From contig JADZAS010000035.1 of NCBI GenBank assembly GCA_020852515.1, positions 36,992 to 100,991 on the forward strand: a stretch of 64,000 nt of DNA, read 5' to 3'. The position numbers were made by a program, and so were the translations under genes. The notes below the pieces were generated by a model, which was not told the DNA's origin, did no database searches, and saw only the letters and a list, made by a program, of their open reading frames with translations. The DNA is from Phycisphaerales bacterium. Its GTDB lineage: Bacteria > Planctomycetota > Phycisphaerae > Phycisphaerales > UBA5793. Every line of letters begins with the position of its first letter. Within the stretch, counting starts at the first letter, position 1. Shown here in pieces: positions 55,462-62,878 of the stretch.

Positions 55462-56535
55462 TCACGCTCCTTTCCGAGCCGTGAACCGGCCCTTGTCGGC
55501 TTTGATGAACCGCGCTTCCTTGCCCTTGGCTTTGATCTCGCGGATCATCGCGGCGTAGAGCGTCGCATGCGGCGTGGCGCCGTTGGTCTTCCAGCCTGCC
55601 GCGATGGCGCGCTCGGCGATGGTCTTCGCGTCGAGCGGCTCTTTCGCCCGCCCCAGGACCTGCGCGGCGGCGTCGAGGCCACTCAAGCCCTCGCGCTTCT
55701 TGCGCGGCTTCGCGTCGGCCTTGCCGCCGGCCGTCTTCTTCGTCGTCTCGCCGCGTGCCTTGGGCGCGCCGCGGTCGGGCGGCATGGTGATGCCGATCTG
55801 CGCCGGCGACTTGCCGGTGAGCTGCTTGATGCTCTGTTTGATGTGGAAGACACCGGTGACGGTGCCGACCGCATCCACCTCGCGGCATCCGGTCTTCTCA
55901 TCGACGGCCGAGGTCGCCGGCGCCCGATAGAGCAGCGGCGTGCGGCCATCGACGCGGAAGAACAGTTCGTACAACTTTCCGTTCTTCTTCCAGCACACGT
56001 GGTTGCGGCTGGTGGGCAGGCTCTCGACCTGCTTGGCGATCTCGGCGTACTGGTCCTTGTTGACGAGCGCGATGCGCGGCGGCGTGCGCCGGCCCTTGCG
56101 CTTCTCGGTCGGCGGCGCTTCGGCCGTCGTCTTCGAAGTCGTCTCCGGCGTGCCTTGCTGCGCCGCGGCCTGCTGGGCCTTCTTCACCCAGCGCGACCGC
56201 TCTTTGCCCATGACGATCTCGGTCTTCATGACCAGGCCCTTGGCTGCGGCCTTGGCATCGCGCTCGGAGATGCGCTGGGCGTCTCTATCAACAACGCGGC
56301 CCCCGGGTTTCACGCCGGAGGCCTGCTTGGCATCCTTGTTGTCGGTCGCCTTCGGCGGCGGCCCGGCTTCGGCTCGAAGCCGCTGGGCGGACTTGATCCT
56401 CACCTTCTTCTTCGTCTCGAGGTTGGTCGCCTCCCAGCCGCCATTTCGATTCTCGGCGTCGATGCGCACCTTGGCGATCTTGCCGCTCACCTTCGCGGTG
56501 TACGTGCTTCCGATCTGGACTTCGTTCTTCTTCAT
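55462..56535 (-). CDS. HARE-HTH domain protein with KOW-like N-terminus
   Basis: 357 aa. The first 50 residues look like a short beta-barrel ([20 protein letters not shown]). A long Lys/Ala-rich linker follows, then a domain with [20 protein letters not shown] and [20 protein letters not shown]. The C-terminal 75 residues match HARE-HTH (HB1/ASXL/restriction-endonuclease HTH): [20 protein letters not shown], then [20 protein letters not shown]. This winged-helix fold is known in chromatin proteins, RNA polymerase delta and restriction systems. Strong GAAAGGAG before the ATG. Probably a DNA-binding factor of the element. Confidence 0.72.
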   Translation of the reverse strand: MKKNEVQIGSTYTAKVSGKIAKVRIDAENRNGGWEATNLETKKKVRIKSAQRLRAEAGPPPKATDNKDAKQASGVKPGGRVVDRDAQRISERDAKAAAKGLVMKTEIVMGKERSRWVKKAQQAAAQQGTPETTSKTTAEAPPTEKRKGRRTPPRIALVNKDQYAEIAKQVESLPTSRNHVCWKKNGKLYELFFRVDGRTPLLYRAPATSAVDEKTGCREVDAVGTVTGVFHIKQSIKQLTGKSPAQIGITMPPDRGAPKARGETTKKTAGGKADAKPRKKREGLSGLDAAAQVLGRAKEPLDAKTIAERAIAAGWKTNGATPHATLYAAMIREIKAKGKEARFIKADKGRFTARKGA

Positions 56536-56583
56536 GGTGCTGCTCCTTTCGTTGATGCAGCGGTTGGTGGAAACGTCTCACCG

Positions 56584-56892
56584 TCACTCGACGGCGAGTT
56601 CTTCGATGACTGCAAAGTTCGGCGAGACCGACCAGCGCGGCCGGCCCGACCCGTCGGTCGCGATGATGCGGCTGTTGACGTTGCACGCGTCGGCGAAGGC
56701 GTCGAACATGCGGGCCGTGGCGCGTCGTGCGGCGGCGACGATGCCCTCGGACGTGCCGTCGTGGCTGGCGACGAGGTGGCCCAGGACGACGCCGTCGCGG
56801 TCGCACGCCTCGCGGATGACGACGTTGGGCGCGCCGGCGCCGTTGCGGCGGGCGGTGCGATTTCGCTCAATCTGAATGGCGCTGGTCTTCAT
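56584..56892 (-). CDS. Small protein, unknown
   Basis: 102 aa with a basic start (IQIERNRTARRN), a helical middle (VAAARRATARMFDAFADACN) and a strand-rich end (RPRWSVSPNFAVIEELAVE). GAGAGAAGAG lies before the ATG. No family recognised. It lies 12 bases after the DUF6900 gene in the leftward operon. Confidence 0.6.
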   Translation of the reverse strand: MKTSAIQIERNRTARRNGAGAPNVVIREACDRDGVVLGHLVASHDGTSEGIVAAARRATARMFDAFADACNVNSRIIATDGSGRPRWSVSPNFAVIEELAVE

Positions 56893-56904
56893 GATGCTCT
56901 TCTC

Positions 56905-57141
56905 TCACTTGCCGCTGGGCACCGGCGTGATCTCGATCTTGCGTCCGCAGGCGGGGCAGACGGCCTTGGTCGGCCGCGCCGACTGGCGGCCCGCCTCGTA
57001 GGCGCGCTCGAGCGCCTCCTTCACGCACCACACCGCGGTGTCGTGGAAGTCGAGGCGGTCGCTGTTGCGGGTGGCCAAGGTCTCAAGGCCCAGGACCTCG
57101 CGGGCGATGGTGTTCAACGTGTTGTCGCGTGTCGTGCTCAT
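56905..57141 (-). CDS. DUF6900-like protein with C-terminal CxxC
   Basis: 78 aa. The core LNTIAREVLGLETLATRNSD followed by RLDFHDTAVWCVKEALERAY is the pattern I associate with DUF6900, a small phage/plasmid-linked domain of unknown role. A CPACG pair lies near the C-terminus, too few Cys for a complete zinc site in one chain. It follows the next upstream gene by 30 bases. Confidence 0.7.
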   Translation of the reverse strand: MSTTRDNTLNTIAREVLGLETLATRNSDRLDFHDTAVWCVKEALERAYEAGRQSARPTKAVCPACGRKIEITPVPSGK

Positions 57142-57171
57142 GGTGATTCCGTTTCGTCTGGTGTTGGTCGT

Positions 57172-57426
57172 TCAGCAGCCGGCGACGCGCTCGATCTCGA
57201 GGCGCACCGCGTGGATTTCGGAGTTGGTGCAGCGCGGCCGGCCGTGGCGATCGGCCCCGTAGATGGCCTTGGCCGTCGCCATCGCGGCGGCCCAGCGCTC
57301 GTCGTCGCCGCTGTGGCGCGAGAGTTCGAGGCAGGTCTCGCCGAACAGAATCTGCGCGCCGTAGTCGGCGTCGCGGATCTCGACATCGCCTCGCTCGCCC
57401 TTGATGGTGATCTGCTTGATGGTCAT
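57172..57426 (-). CDS. Small protein, unknown
   Basis: 84 aa. It begins MTIKQITIKGERGDVEIRDA, a beta hairpin-like start, followed by GETCLELSRHSGDDERWAAA and a helical end. AAAGGACC precedes the ATG. No family recognised; it is the second gene of the leftward operon. Confidence 0.6.
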   Translation of the reverse strand: MTIKQITIKGERGDVEIRDADYGAQILFGETCLELSRHSGDDERWAAAMATAKAIYGADRHGRPRCTNSEIHAVRLEIERVAGC

Positions 57427-57468
57427 GGTCGTGGTCCTTTCCCGCGTGGTGGCGGTTGGCGGTGCGTT

Positions 57469-57939
57469 TCAGATCGTGGTGATGTGGGCGACGAACATGC
57501 AGGCTCGCACGACCGCGTCGAGTTCGCCGCGCTGGCCGGCGCTCAGTTCGTCGAACTTCTTCTCGAAGATGCGCTCGGCCAGGGCCCGCCGCGTGCTGTC
57601 GATGTCGATGGCTTCAAAGCTGTACGTCGGTGCGTAGTTGTCGCTCACCGCGACGTTGGCGCGGCCGGCCTTGTAGGCGCTGATGCCCAGTTCGATGTTG
57701 AGCGCCGCGTTGGCCCGCACCTGCTTCTGGACCGATTCAACTCGGATGGCGATGCTCTCGACGCGCGTGCCTGCGTGGATGACCGGCTCCTTGCCCATCG
57801 CGTGGTCGCGATCCCAGAAGGCGAGGATCTCGGCGTCGGTGTAGCCCTTGGCCCGCAGGTAGCGCAGGTCGGTCTCGCTGAACATCGCGTGTTCGCGGAT
57901 TCGTTTGGCGTGGTCGCTCTCGCTGGTTCTCGTGGTCAT
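57469..57939 (-). CDS. First gene of the leftward phage operon, unknown
   Basis: 156 aa; AAAGGACGC lies before the ATG at 57939. MFSETDLRYLRAKGYTDAEI is a helix-turn-helix-like start. A central VESIAIRVESVQKQVRANAA is strongly helical, and the end has FEKKFDELSAGQRGELDAVV. No family recognised. As the promoter-proximal gene it may be an early regulator or replication factor. The frame is open upstream to about 58125, but no start there fits. Confidence 0.65.
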   Translation of the reverse strand: MTTRTSESDHAKRIREHAMFSETDLRYLRAKGYTDAEILAFWDRDHAMGKEPVIHAGTRVESIAIRVESVQKQVRANAALNIELGISAYKAGRANVAVSDNYAPTYSFEAIDIDSTRRALAERIFEKKFDELSAGQRGELDAVVRACMFVAHITTI

Positions 57940-58240
57940 GTTGATGCGTCCTTTCGCGTTGTTTGGCGGGCGGCGTGTTCCGCCTCGCGTTGCACACATG
58001 AGGGCATGAACCGCGCGCACATGCAAGGGGAATTGCCGAGGATTCGAGCAGGATTCGCAGATTGTGCACAACTGGGCATGAGTGTGGGGAACCTCTCCGC
58101 CGGCAGCGCGCGATGTGCTAGGCATCTGCTAGGAATGGCCGAACATCGCGCCGTGTTGGCCCACGTTGGGCCGCGTTCGTACATGGGCCGACGCCTCGCA
58201 TCGAGCAACCCGGGCGCGCCGTGGGCCACGGAGGGCCGCC
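57940..58240. promoter_or_regulatory. Divergent control region between leftward and packaging operons
   Basis: About 300 bases between the leftward operon (first start 57939) and the rightward packaging operon (first start 58241), with no supported gene. TGCTAGG occurs twice, at 58116-58122 and 58127-58133, an 11-base period consistent with an operator. I could not pick out a convincing -35/-10 pair on either strand. Confidence 0.45.
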
Positions 58241-58495
58241 GTGTCGACGCCGCGTGATGAACAACCCCAGCGCGCCGCCGGGCTGAATCCCGCCGCTCTA
58301 TCGTTGACCGACACGGCGCGCACATTGACGCGCGTCGGCGGCCGGCCGATCAGCGAGGCGATGATCGAGCGCGACATCGACGAGGGCGCGCCGACCAACG
58401 CCGACGGCACGATCAACCTGGTTCATTTCGCCGCGTGGCTCGTGCGCGACATGGCCGAGAGCGCCAGCGCCAATGGAGGCAGTCGTGGCGATTGA
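58241..58495 (+). CDS. Small HTH-like protein, possible small terminase-type
   Basis: 84 aa from a GTG at 58241 with GGAGGGCC upstream. LSLTDTARTLTRVGGRPISE is a helix-turn-helix-like segment, followed by AMIERDIDEGAPTNADGTIN and a helix. The terminase N-terminus contains a similar layout (LCRLLNSTPLGEVISERQLH), so the two may be related. Position immediately before the large terminase fits a small terminase or adaptor. It overlaps the terminase start by 11 bases. Confidence 0.55.
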   Translation: MSTPRDEQPQRAAGLNPAALSLTDTARTLTRVGGRPISEAMIERDIDEGAPTNADGTINLVHFAAWLVRDMAESASANGGSRGD

Positions 58496-60788
58496 CCCGC
58501 GCCAACTCAAGCCGGCCGAACTCTGCCGCCTGCTCAACTCGACTCCATTGGGCGAGGTCATCAGCGAGCGGCAACTCCACCGGCATCGCACCCGCGCCGG
58601 GTATCGCATCGGCGACGGCAAGACCGTCGATCTGCTGCGCTACACCGCGTGGCTGGTGATCGAGCGGCACGCGCGCCTGGCCGGTGAAGACGCCGCCGCG
58701 GATGATGCGTTTGACGAGAATGCCGACGCCGCGCGCACCCGCCACCTGCCCGAGTCCTTCACCGGCCGGGACATCGACGCCCTGCCCGAGATCGTCAATC
58801 CCGGCCGCAAGGAGGCCTGCCGCCGCAACTTCCGCCTGTTCTGCGAGACCTACTTCCCGCAGACCTTCCACCTGGCGTGGTCGCCGGATCACCTCAAGGT
58901 CATCGCCCGCATCGAACAGGCGGTTCTCGAGGGCGGCCTCTTCGCGATGGCCATGCCGCGCGGCAGCGGCAAGACCAGCCTCTGCGAGATCGCCTGTCTC
59001 TGGGCGCTCCTGTATGGTCACCGCGAGTTCGTCTCCCTCATCGGATCCGATGAAGAGCACGCCGGCCAGATGCTCGAATCCATCAAGGCCGAACTGGAGA
59101 ACAGCGAAGCGCTCCTGCACGACTTCCCCGAGGCGTGCTTCCCCATCCACTGCCTCGACGGCATCCACCAGCGCGCCGCCGGCCAACTCTTCGAAGGCAG
59201 CCAGACCCACATCGGCTGGACGGCGCACGAGATCGTCCTGCCGACGGTGCCAGGCTCGCTGCCCTCGGGCGGCATCATCCGCGTTGCCGGGATCACCGGC
59301 CGCATCCGCGGCATGAAGTACAAGCGGCCCGATGGCCGCAGCGTCCGCCCCTCGCTCGTGCTCATCGACGATCCGCAGACGGACGAATCGGCGCGGTCGC
59401 CCTCGCAATGCGCCACGCGCGAGCGCATCCTCGCCGGCGCCATCCTCGGCCTGGCCGGCCCGGGCAAGAAGATCGCCGGTCTGATGACACTCACCGTGGT
59501 GCGACCGGACGATCTGGCCGACCGCCTGCTCGATCGCGACAAGCACCCGCAGTGGCAGGGGCAGCGCACGAAGATGGTGTACTCCTTCCCGACCCGCGAG
59601 CAGTTGTGGGCGGAGTACGCGCGACTGCGGGCCGAGGGGCTGCGCGCCGACGAGGGAATCACCCGCGCGACGACTTTCTACGGCGAACATCGCGACGAGA
59701 TGGATGAGGGGGCCGAGGTCGCGTGGCCGGACCGCTTCAATCACGATGAACTCAGCGCGATTCAGCACGCGATGAATCTGCGGCTCCAGGATGAGGCCGC
59801 ATTCTGGGCCGAGTACCAGAACGAACCGCTCCCCGAGAGCACCGCGCTCGACGAGGACCTGCTCACCGCAGAACAGATCGGCGCCAAGTTGAGCGGCCAC
59901 GAGCGCGGCGAGGTGCCCATCGGCTCCTCGCTGCTGACCATGTTCATCGACGTGCAGGCCAAGGCGCTCTTCTGGCTCATTGTTGCTTGGGAGGAGGATT
60001 TCACGGGCAATGTGATCGACTACGGCACCGAACCGGACCAGAAGGACCCCCACACGTACTTCACCCTCCGCGACATCCGCCGCACTCTCGCGGCCGCTTC
60101 ACCACACGCCGGTCTCGAAGGGGCGGTCTACGCCGGCCTTGAGCGACTGACCGACTCCATGGTCGGCCGCGAATGGAAACGCGACGACGGCGCGATGGTG
60201 CGCATCGACCGGTGCCTGATTGACGCGAACTGGGGCCAGTCGTCGGATGTCGTCTACCAGTTCTGCCGCCAGAGCCGCCATGCGAACCTGATCATGCCCA
60301 GCCACGGCCGGTACGTCGGCGCTTCGAGCATCCCCTTCAGCGAGTACAAACGCAAGCGCGGCGACCGCGTCGGCCTGAACTGGCGCATCCCCGTCATCAC
60401 CGGCAAGCGCGCCGTGCGCCACGTCGTGTTCGACACGAACTACTGGAAGTCGTTCGTGCAGGCGCGCCTGGCCGTGCCGATGGGCGATCCCGGGTGCCTG
60501 GCGCTGTTCGGGCGCACGGGCGGCGCGTCGAACCGCACGGCGACCAATCATCAACTCCTCGCCGAGCACCTGACCAGCGAGTACCGCGTGAAAACGCAGG
60601 GCCGCGGCCGGACCGTCGATGAGTGGAAACTCCGCGTGGATGGCTTGGACAATCACTGGCTCGACTGCCTCGTGGGCTGCGCCGTCGCCGCGTCGATGCA
60701 GGGCGCTGTGCTGTATGGCACGGATGTGCAGCCGGCCCCGCGCCGACGCATTCGCCTCTCCGACCTCCAGGGAGGACGGCGGCGATGA
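58485..60788 (+). CDS. Phage terminase large subunit (GpA-like)
   Basis: 767 aa. The ATPase domain has Walker A AMPRGSGKTSLCEIACLWAL near residue 160 and Walker B RPSLVLIDDPQTDESA near residue 290. The C-terminal part has the nuclease-fold positions FIDVQAKALFWLIVAWEEDF and DRCLIDANWGQSSDVVYQFC, with Asp residues expected for metal binding. The N-terminal 80 residues carry a DNA-binding-like helical domain. This is the motor that pumps DNA into procapsids. I use the GTG at 58485, which has GGAGG five bases upstream; an ATG at 58473 is the alternative. Confidence 0.93.
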   Translation: MAIDPRQLKPAELCRLLNSTPLGEVISERQLHRHRTRAGYRIGDGKTVDLLRYTAWLVIERHARLAGEDAAADDAFDENADAARTRHLPESFTGRDIDALPEIVNPGRKEACRRNFRLFCETYFPQTFHLAWSPDHLKVIARIEQAVLEGGLFAMAMPRGSGKTSLCEIACLWALLYGHREFVSLIGSDEEHAGQMLESIKAELENSEALLHDFPEACFPIHCLDGIHQRAAGQLFEGSQTHIGWTAHEIVLPTVPGSLPSGGIIRVAGITGRIRGMKYKRPDGRSVRPSLVLIDDPQTDESARSPSQCATRERILAGAILGLAGPGKKIAGLMTLTVVRPDDLADRLLDRDKHPQWQGQRTKMVYSFPTREQLWAEYARLRAEGLRADEGITRATTFYGEHRDEMDEGAEVAWPDRFNHDELSAIQHAMNLRLQDEAAFWAEYQNEPLPESTALDEDLLTAEQIGAKLSGHERGEVPIGSSLLTMFIDVQAKALFWLIVAWEEDFTGNVIDYGTEPDQKDPHTYFTLRDIRRTLAAASPHAGLEGAVYAGLERLTDSMVGREWKRDDGAMVRIDRCLIDANWGQSSDVVYQFCRQSRHANLIMPSHGRYVGASSIPFSEYKRKRGDRVGLNWRIPVITGKRAVRHVVFDTNYWKSFVQARLAVPMGDPGCLALFGRTGGASNRTATNHQLLAEHLTSEYRVKTQGRGRTVDEWKLRVDGLDNHWLDCLVGCAVAASMQGAVLYGTDVQPAPRRRIRLSDLQGGRRR

Positions 60789-60973
60789 GTGAAGCGACCA
60801 CGAGATCGAAGCGAGAACCCGAGCCGCGTGGGATTCTGTGTCCGAGGTGCGGCTGCGGGCATTTCGAAGTCGTCTACACCCGGCGGATTCCGGGTGGTGC
60901 GATTCGCAGGCGGCGGGAGTGCCGGTACTGCGGGCGAAGGGTGACGACCGTTGAGCGGCTCCAGTGTACCTAG
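60785..60973 (+). CDS. NrdR-like zinc ribbon protein, no ATP-cone
   Basis: 62 aa. CPRCGCGHFEVVYTRRIPGG, then AIRRRRECRYCGRRVTTVER closely follows the zinc-ribbon N-terminus of NrdR, the ribonucleotide reductase repressor (CPFCG...AIRRRRECEACGRRFTTYER). The ATP-cone that makes up the rest of NrdR is absent. Small ribbons of this kind occur in several phages. It might bind DNA or modulate host nrd regulation. It overlaps the terminase stop by four bases. Confidence 0.75.
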   Translation: MSEATTRSKREPEPRGILCPRCGCGHFEVVYTRRIPGGAIRRRRECRYCGRRVTTVERLQCT

Positions 60974-60996
60974 ACTCCCTTGGCGGAGACGTGCCC

Positions 60997-61836
60997 ATGA
61001 AGCCGATAGAATCGCGAGTCGTGCAACGCAAACCGCCTCCCAGCTTCGAAGTACGTCTTGTCGGCGCTAACCTGCGGCCGTGGTCTGTGCCGATGCGCGC
61101 GCTCAGCAGGACTCTTCAGGCGGTCCAGCGACTCATCGATGGCGATCAGCCTGAGGCTGCAGGGGAGGGAGAGGCGCCGCAAGGATCCGATCAGCCACCA
61201 GGTTCACTACACTTGCTATCTGTGACATCGGGGTCCGCGAAGTATGGCGTCGCAGCGGATGATTCAGATGTGGCGATTACAGCGCTACGTCTTGCCGGAG
61301 GCGCAATTGATGCACCCGGGACCGCCGACTGGACTCAGACTCTGCTCTCAGCAATCGAGGACCTTAGTGGTGTAGCCAGGACTCTTGGTTGTGTCATTGA
61401 GTTTCGCCACCCTGGTAAGTCCGGCACAGTGTTGGCAACGATCGGGCCGGAGACTTTTCAGGCTGTCTCATCGACGGCATTCGTGACGGGTGAGTCCTCG
61501 GTGATCGGAAAGGTCGAGCGAGTTGGAGGCGCCACGGAGATGCATTGCGGCCTGCGCGTCCCGTCGCAGCCTGATCGGATGGTGATTTGCCGTGTCGACA
61601 ACGCCGACCTTGTTCGAGAGCTTGGAAAATTCGTGTATCAATCCGTGATTGTGAGCGGCCCGGTCACGTGGCTTCGCGCGGGATGGCGCATCCGCCATGT
61701 TCACGTCAGATCGGTTTCTCCAGCGAAGCGAGCTTCCGTTCAGGAAACCCTCGCGGAGATGCGGCGTATCGGGGGAAGCGACTGGGCGCGGATTGATGAT
61801 CCCGATCAGTTCATCATGGAGATGCGCAACCGTTGA
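60997..61836 (+). CDS. Partner protein of PIN-domain gene, unknown family
   Basis: 279 aa; GGAGACG precedes the ATG at 60997. After a short basic start, SFEVRLVGANLRPWSVPMRA then LSRTLQAVQRLIDGDQPEAA recalls an uncharacterised family whose members start with a strand and a P-x-x-V-P-x-x-x-L helix. The middle is beta-rich (SLHLLSVTSGSAKYGVAADD) and the end has VSGPVTWLRAGWRIRHVHVR. The stop overlaps the next gene by four bases (TTGA), so the two are translated together. GC is lower than in the flanking head genes, which suggests an inserted cassette. It may act as antitoxin or sensor for the PIN protein. Confidence 0.7.
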   Translation: MKPIESRVVQRKPPPSFEVRLVGANLRPWSVPMRALSRTLQAVQRLIDGDQPEAAGEGEAPQGSDQPPGSLHLLSVTSGSAKYGVAADDSDVAITALRLAGGAIDAPGTADWTQTLLSAIEDLSGVARTLGCVIEFRHPGKSGTVLATIGPETFQAVSSTAFVTGESSVIGKVERVGGATEMHCGLRVPSQPDRMVICRVDNADLVRELGKFVYQSVIVSGPVTWLRAGWRIRHVHVRSVSPAKRASVQETLAEMRRIGGSDWARIDDPDQFIMEMRNR

Positions 61837-62381
61837 CGAAGCCGCCACCCATCGTTGCCGTAGACTCGATGATTCTGGCGTGGTCGCTACGCGAAGACGG
61901 AAGCGAGGATCAAAGGTCACGCACGCAGTGGCTTTTCGACCAGTTTGAGGAGGAGCAGTGCCAGATCATCGTTCCGACTGTGGTCCTTGCAGAGTTCCTT
62001 GTCCCGCTGTCCGAACAGCGCCGTACCGAGATGTTGGGAGCAATGAGTGGTTCCTTTTTGCTCGCTCCCTTCGATGTTCGATGTGCGGCGATTGCGGCAT
62101 CCCTCATTCCGAGTGCGCTCGACGGGCGGAAGAAGGGCGAAGCGAATAGCCGCCATAGCGTCAAGGTGGACGCCATGTTGGTGGCGACCGCCAAAGTGTG
62201 GAACGCCGGCAGAGTATACAGCAACGACACAAAGTGCAGAGAACTCGCTCAGCGCCTTGGTCTGGTTTCGCATGATCTGCCGAAGCAGCCAAGCAATCTA
62301 TTTGGATACACGGACAAAGGCGTTCGCAAGCAGCAGCGTCGTATGCGAAAACCGGGTCGTCAGAGGCCCAAAGCCAAGTAG
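61833..62381 (+). CDS. PIN-domain ribonuclease
   Basis: 182 aa from a TTG at 61833 that overlaps the previous stop. PIN acidic residues are in place: Asp11 in IVAVDSMILAW, Glu in VVLAEFLVPLS, Asp in VKVDAMLVATAK and Asp in VYSNDTKCRELA. This is the VapC-like arrangement of four metal-binding carboxylates. The C-terminal 30 residues are very basic (KQQRRMRKPGRQRPKAK). It would cut RNA, with either toxin or defence function. It is rare to find such a gene between the terminase and portal genes. Confidence 0.85.
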   Translation: MTKPPPIVAVDSMILAWSLREDGSEDQRSRTQWLFDQFEEEQCQIIVPTVVLAEFLVPLSEQRRTEMLGAMSGSFLLAPFDVRCAAIAASLIPSALDGRKKGEANSRHSVKVDAMLVATAKVWNAGRVYSNDTKCRELAQRLGLVSHDLPKQPSNLFGYTDKGVRKQQRRMRKPGRQRPKAK

Positions 62382-62462
62382 ACGGTCTACCCGTGTAACG
62401 ACTTCGCAGCCACCCCTCCCCATCCGCAGCCTCTGAGCGTTTCATCCGTCGGTAACTGACGG

Positions 62463-62843
62463 ATGAACCATGTACTTCCACCTCTGGACAACCCTGGCCA
62501 GCTCGTGATCGAGTTGCGCTTTGTCCCTGCGCTGGACCGTGAAGACGCGGTGCAGGAGGCGTGGGTGGCGCACCTGGAGGGGCGTCCCGTTTCCACTGCC
62601 GTGAACACGTATGCCCAGCGGCAACGGCGGTATCGCAAACGCATGGCAATTCTCATCGACATGTACGAGGACAAGGGATGGCTGAGACCGACATCGAGCA
62701 GGCGATCAACCAGAGCGCCCAAGGCCCCGCCAAAGCAAGCGGCGACTCGGGCAGCGTCGAGCAGCACGGCCTCGCCGAGCAGATCGAAGCCGACCGCTAC
62801 CTCGAAAGCAAGAAGGCGAGCCGGGGCAAAGGGCTCAAAGTGA
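62463..62843 (+). CDS. Possible small phage protein overlapping the next gene
   Basis: 126 codons. The first 70 residues look coding: LDNPGQLVIELRFVPALDRE, then DAVQEAWVAHLEGRPVSTAV and NTYAQRQRRYRKRMAILIDM, a helical basic region. From about residue 73 the frame runs inside the next gene and is Ser/Ala/Arg-rich, as expected for a shadow, so the true protein may be only the first part or the stop may have drifted. The ribosome-binding site is weak. The assignment is tentative. Confidence 0.4.
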   Translation: MNHVLPPLDNPGQLVIELRFVPALDREDAVQEAWVAHLEGRPVSTAVNTYAQRQRRYRKRMAILIDMYEDKGWLRPTSSRRSTRAPKAPPKQAATRAASSSTASPSRSKPTATSKARRRAGAKGSK

Positions 62844-62878
62844 AGTTCGTGCAACTGGAGCCGCCGGGCACGGCGTGA
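62678..62878 (+). CDS. Small head protein between terminase and portal
   Basis: 66 aa; GAGGACAAGG lies before the ATG. MAETDIEQAINQSAQGPAKA then HGLAEQIEADRYLESKKASR follows the pattern of short proteins that sit between large terminase and lambda-type portal genes, a position held by gpW-like joining proteins in lambda. I cannot confirm homology to gpW. The stop overlaps the portal start by one base. Confidence 0.75.
   Translation: MAETDIEQAINQSAQGPAKASGDSGSVEQHGLAEQIEADRYLESKKASRGKGLKVKFVQLEPPGTA

Noticed and set aside
53740..58257. An uninterrupted 1505-codon frame on the plus strand
   Set aside because: It lies antisense to ten well-supported minus-strand genes with ribosome-binding sites and is Arg/Gly/Asp-rich without domains. 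Long antisense frames are expected at this GC content.
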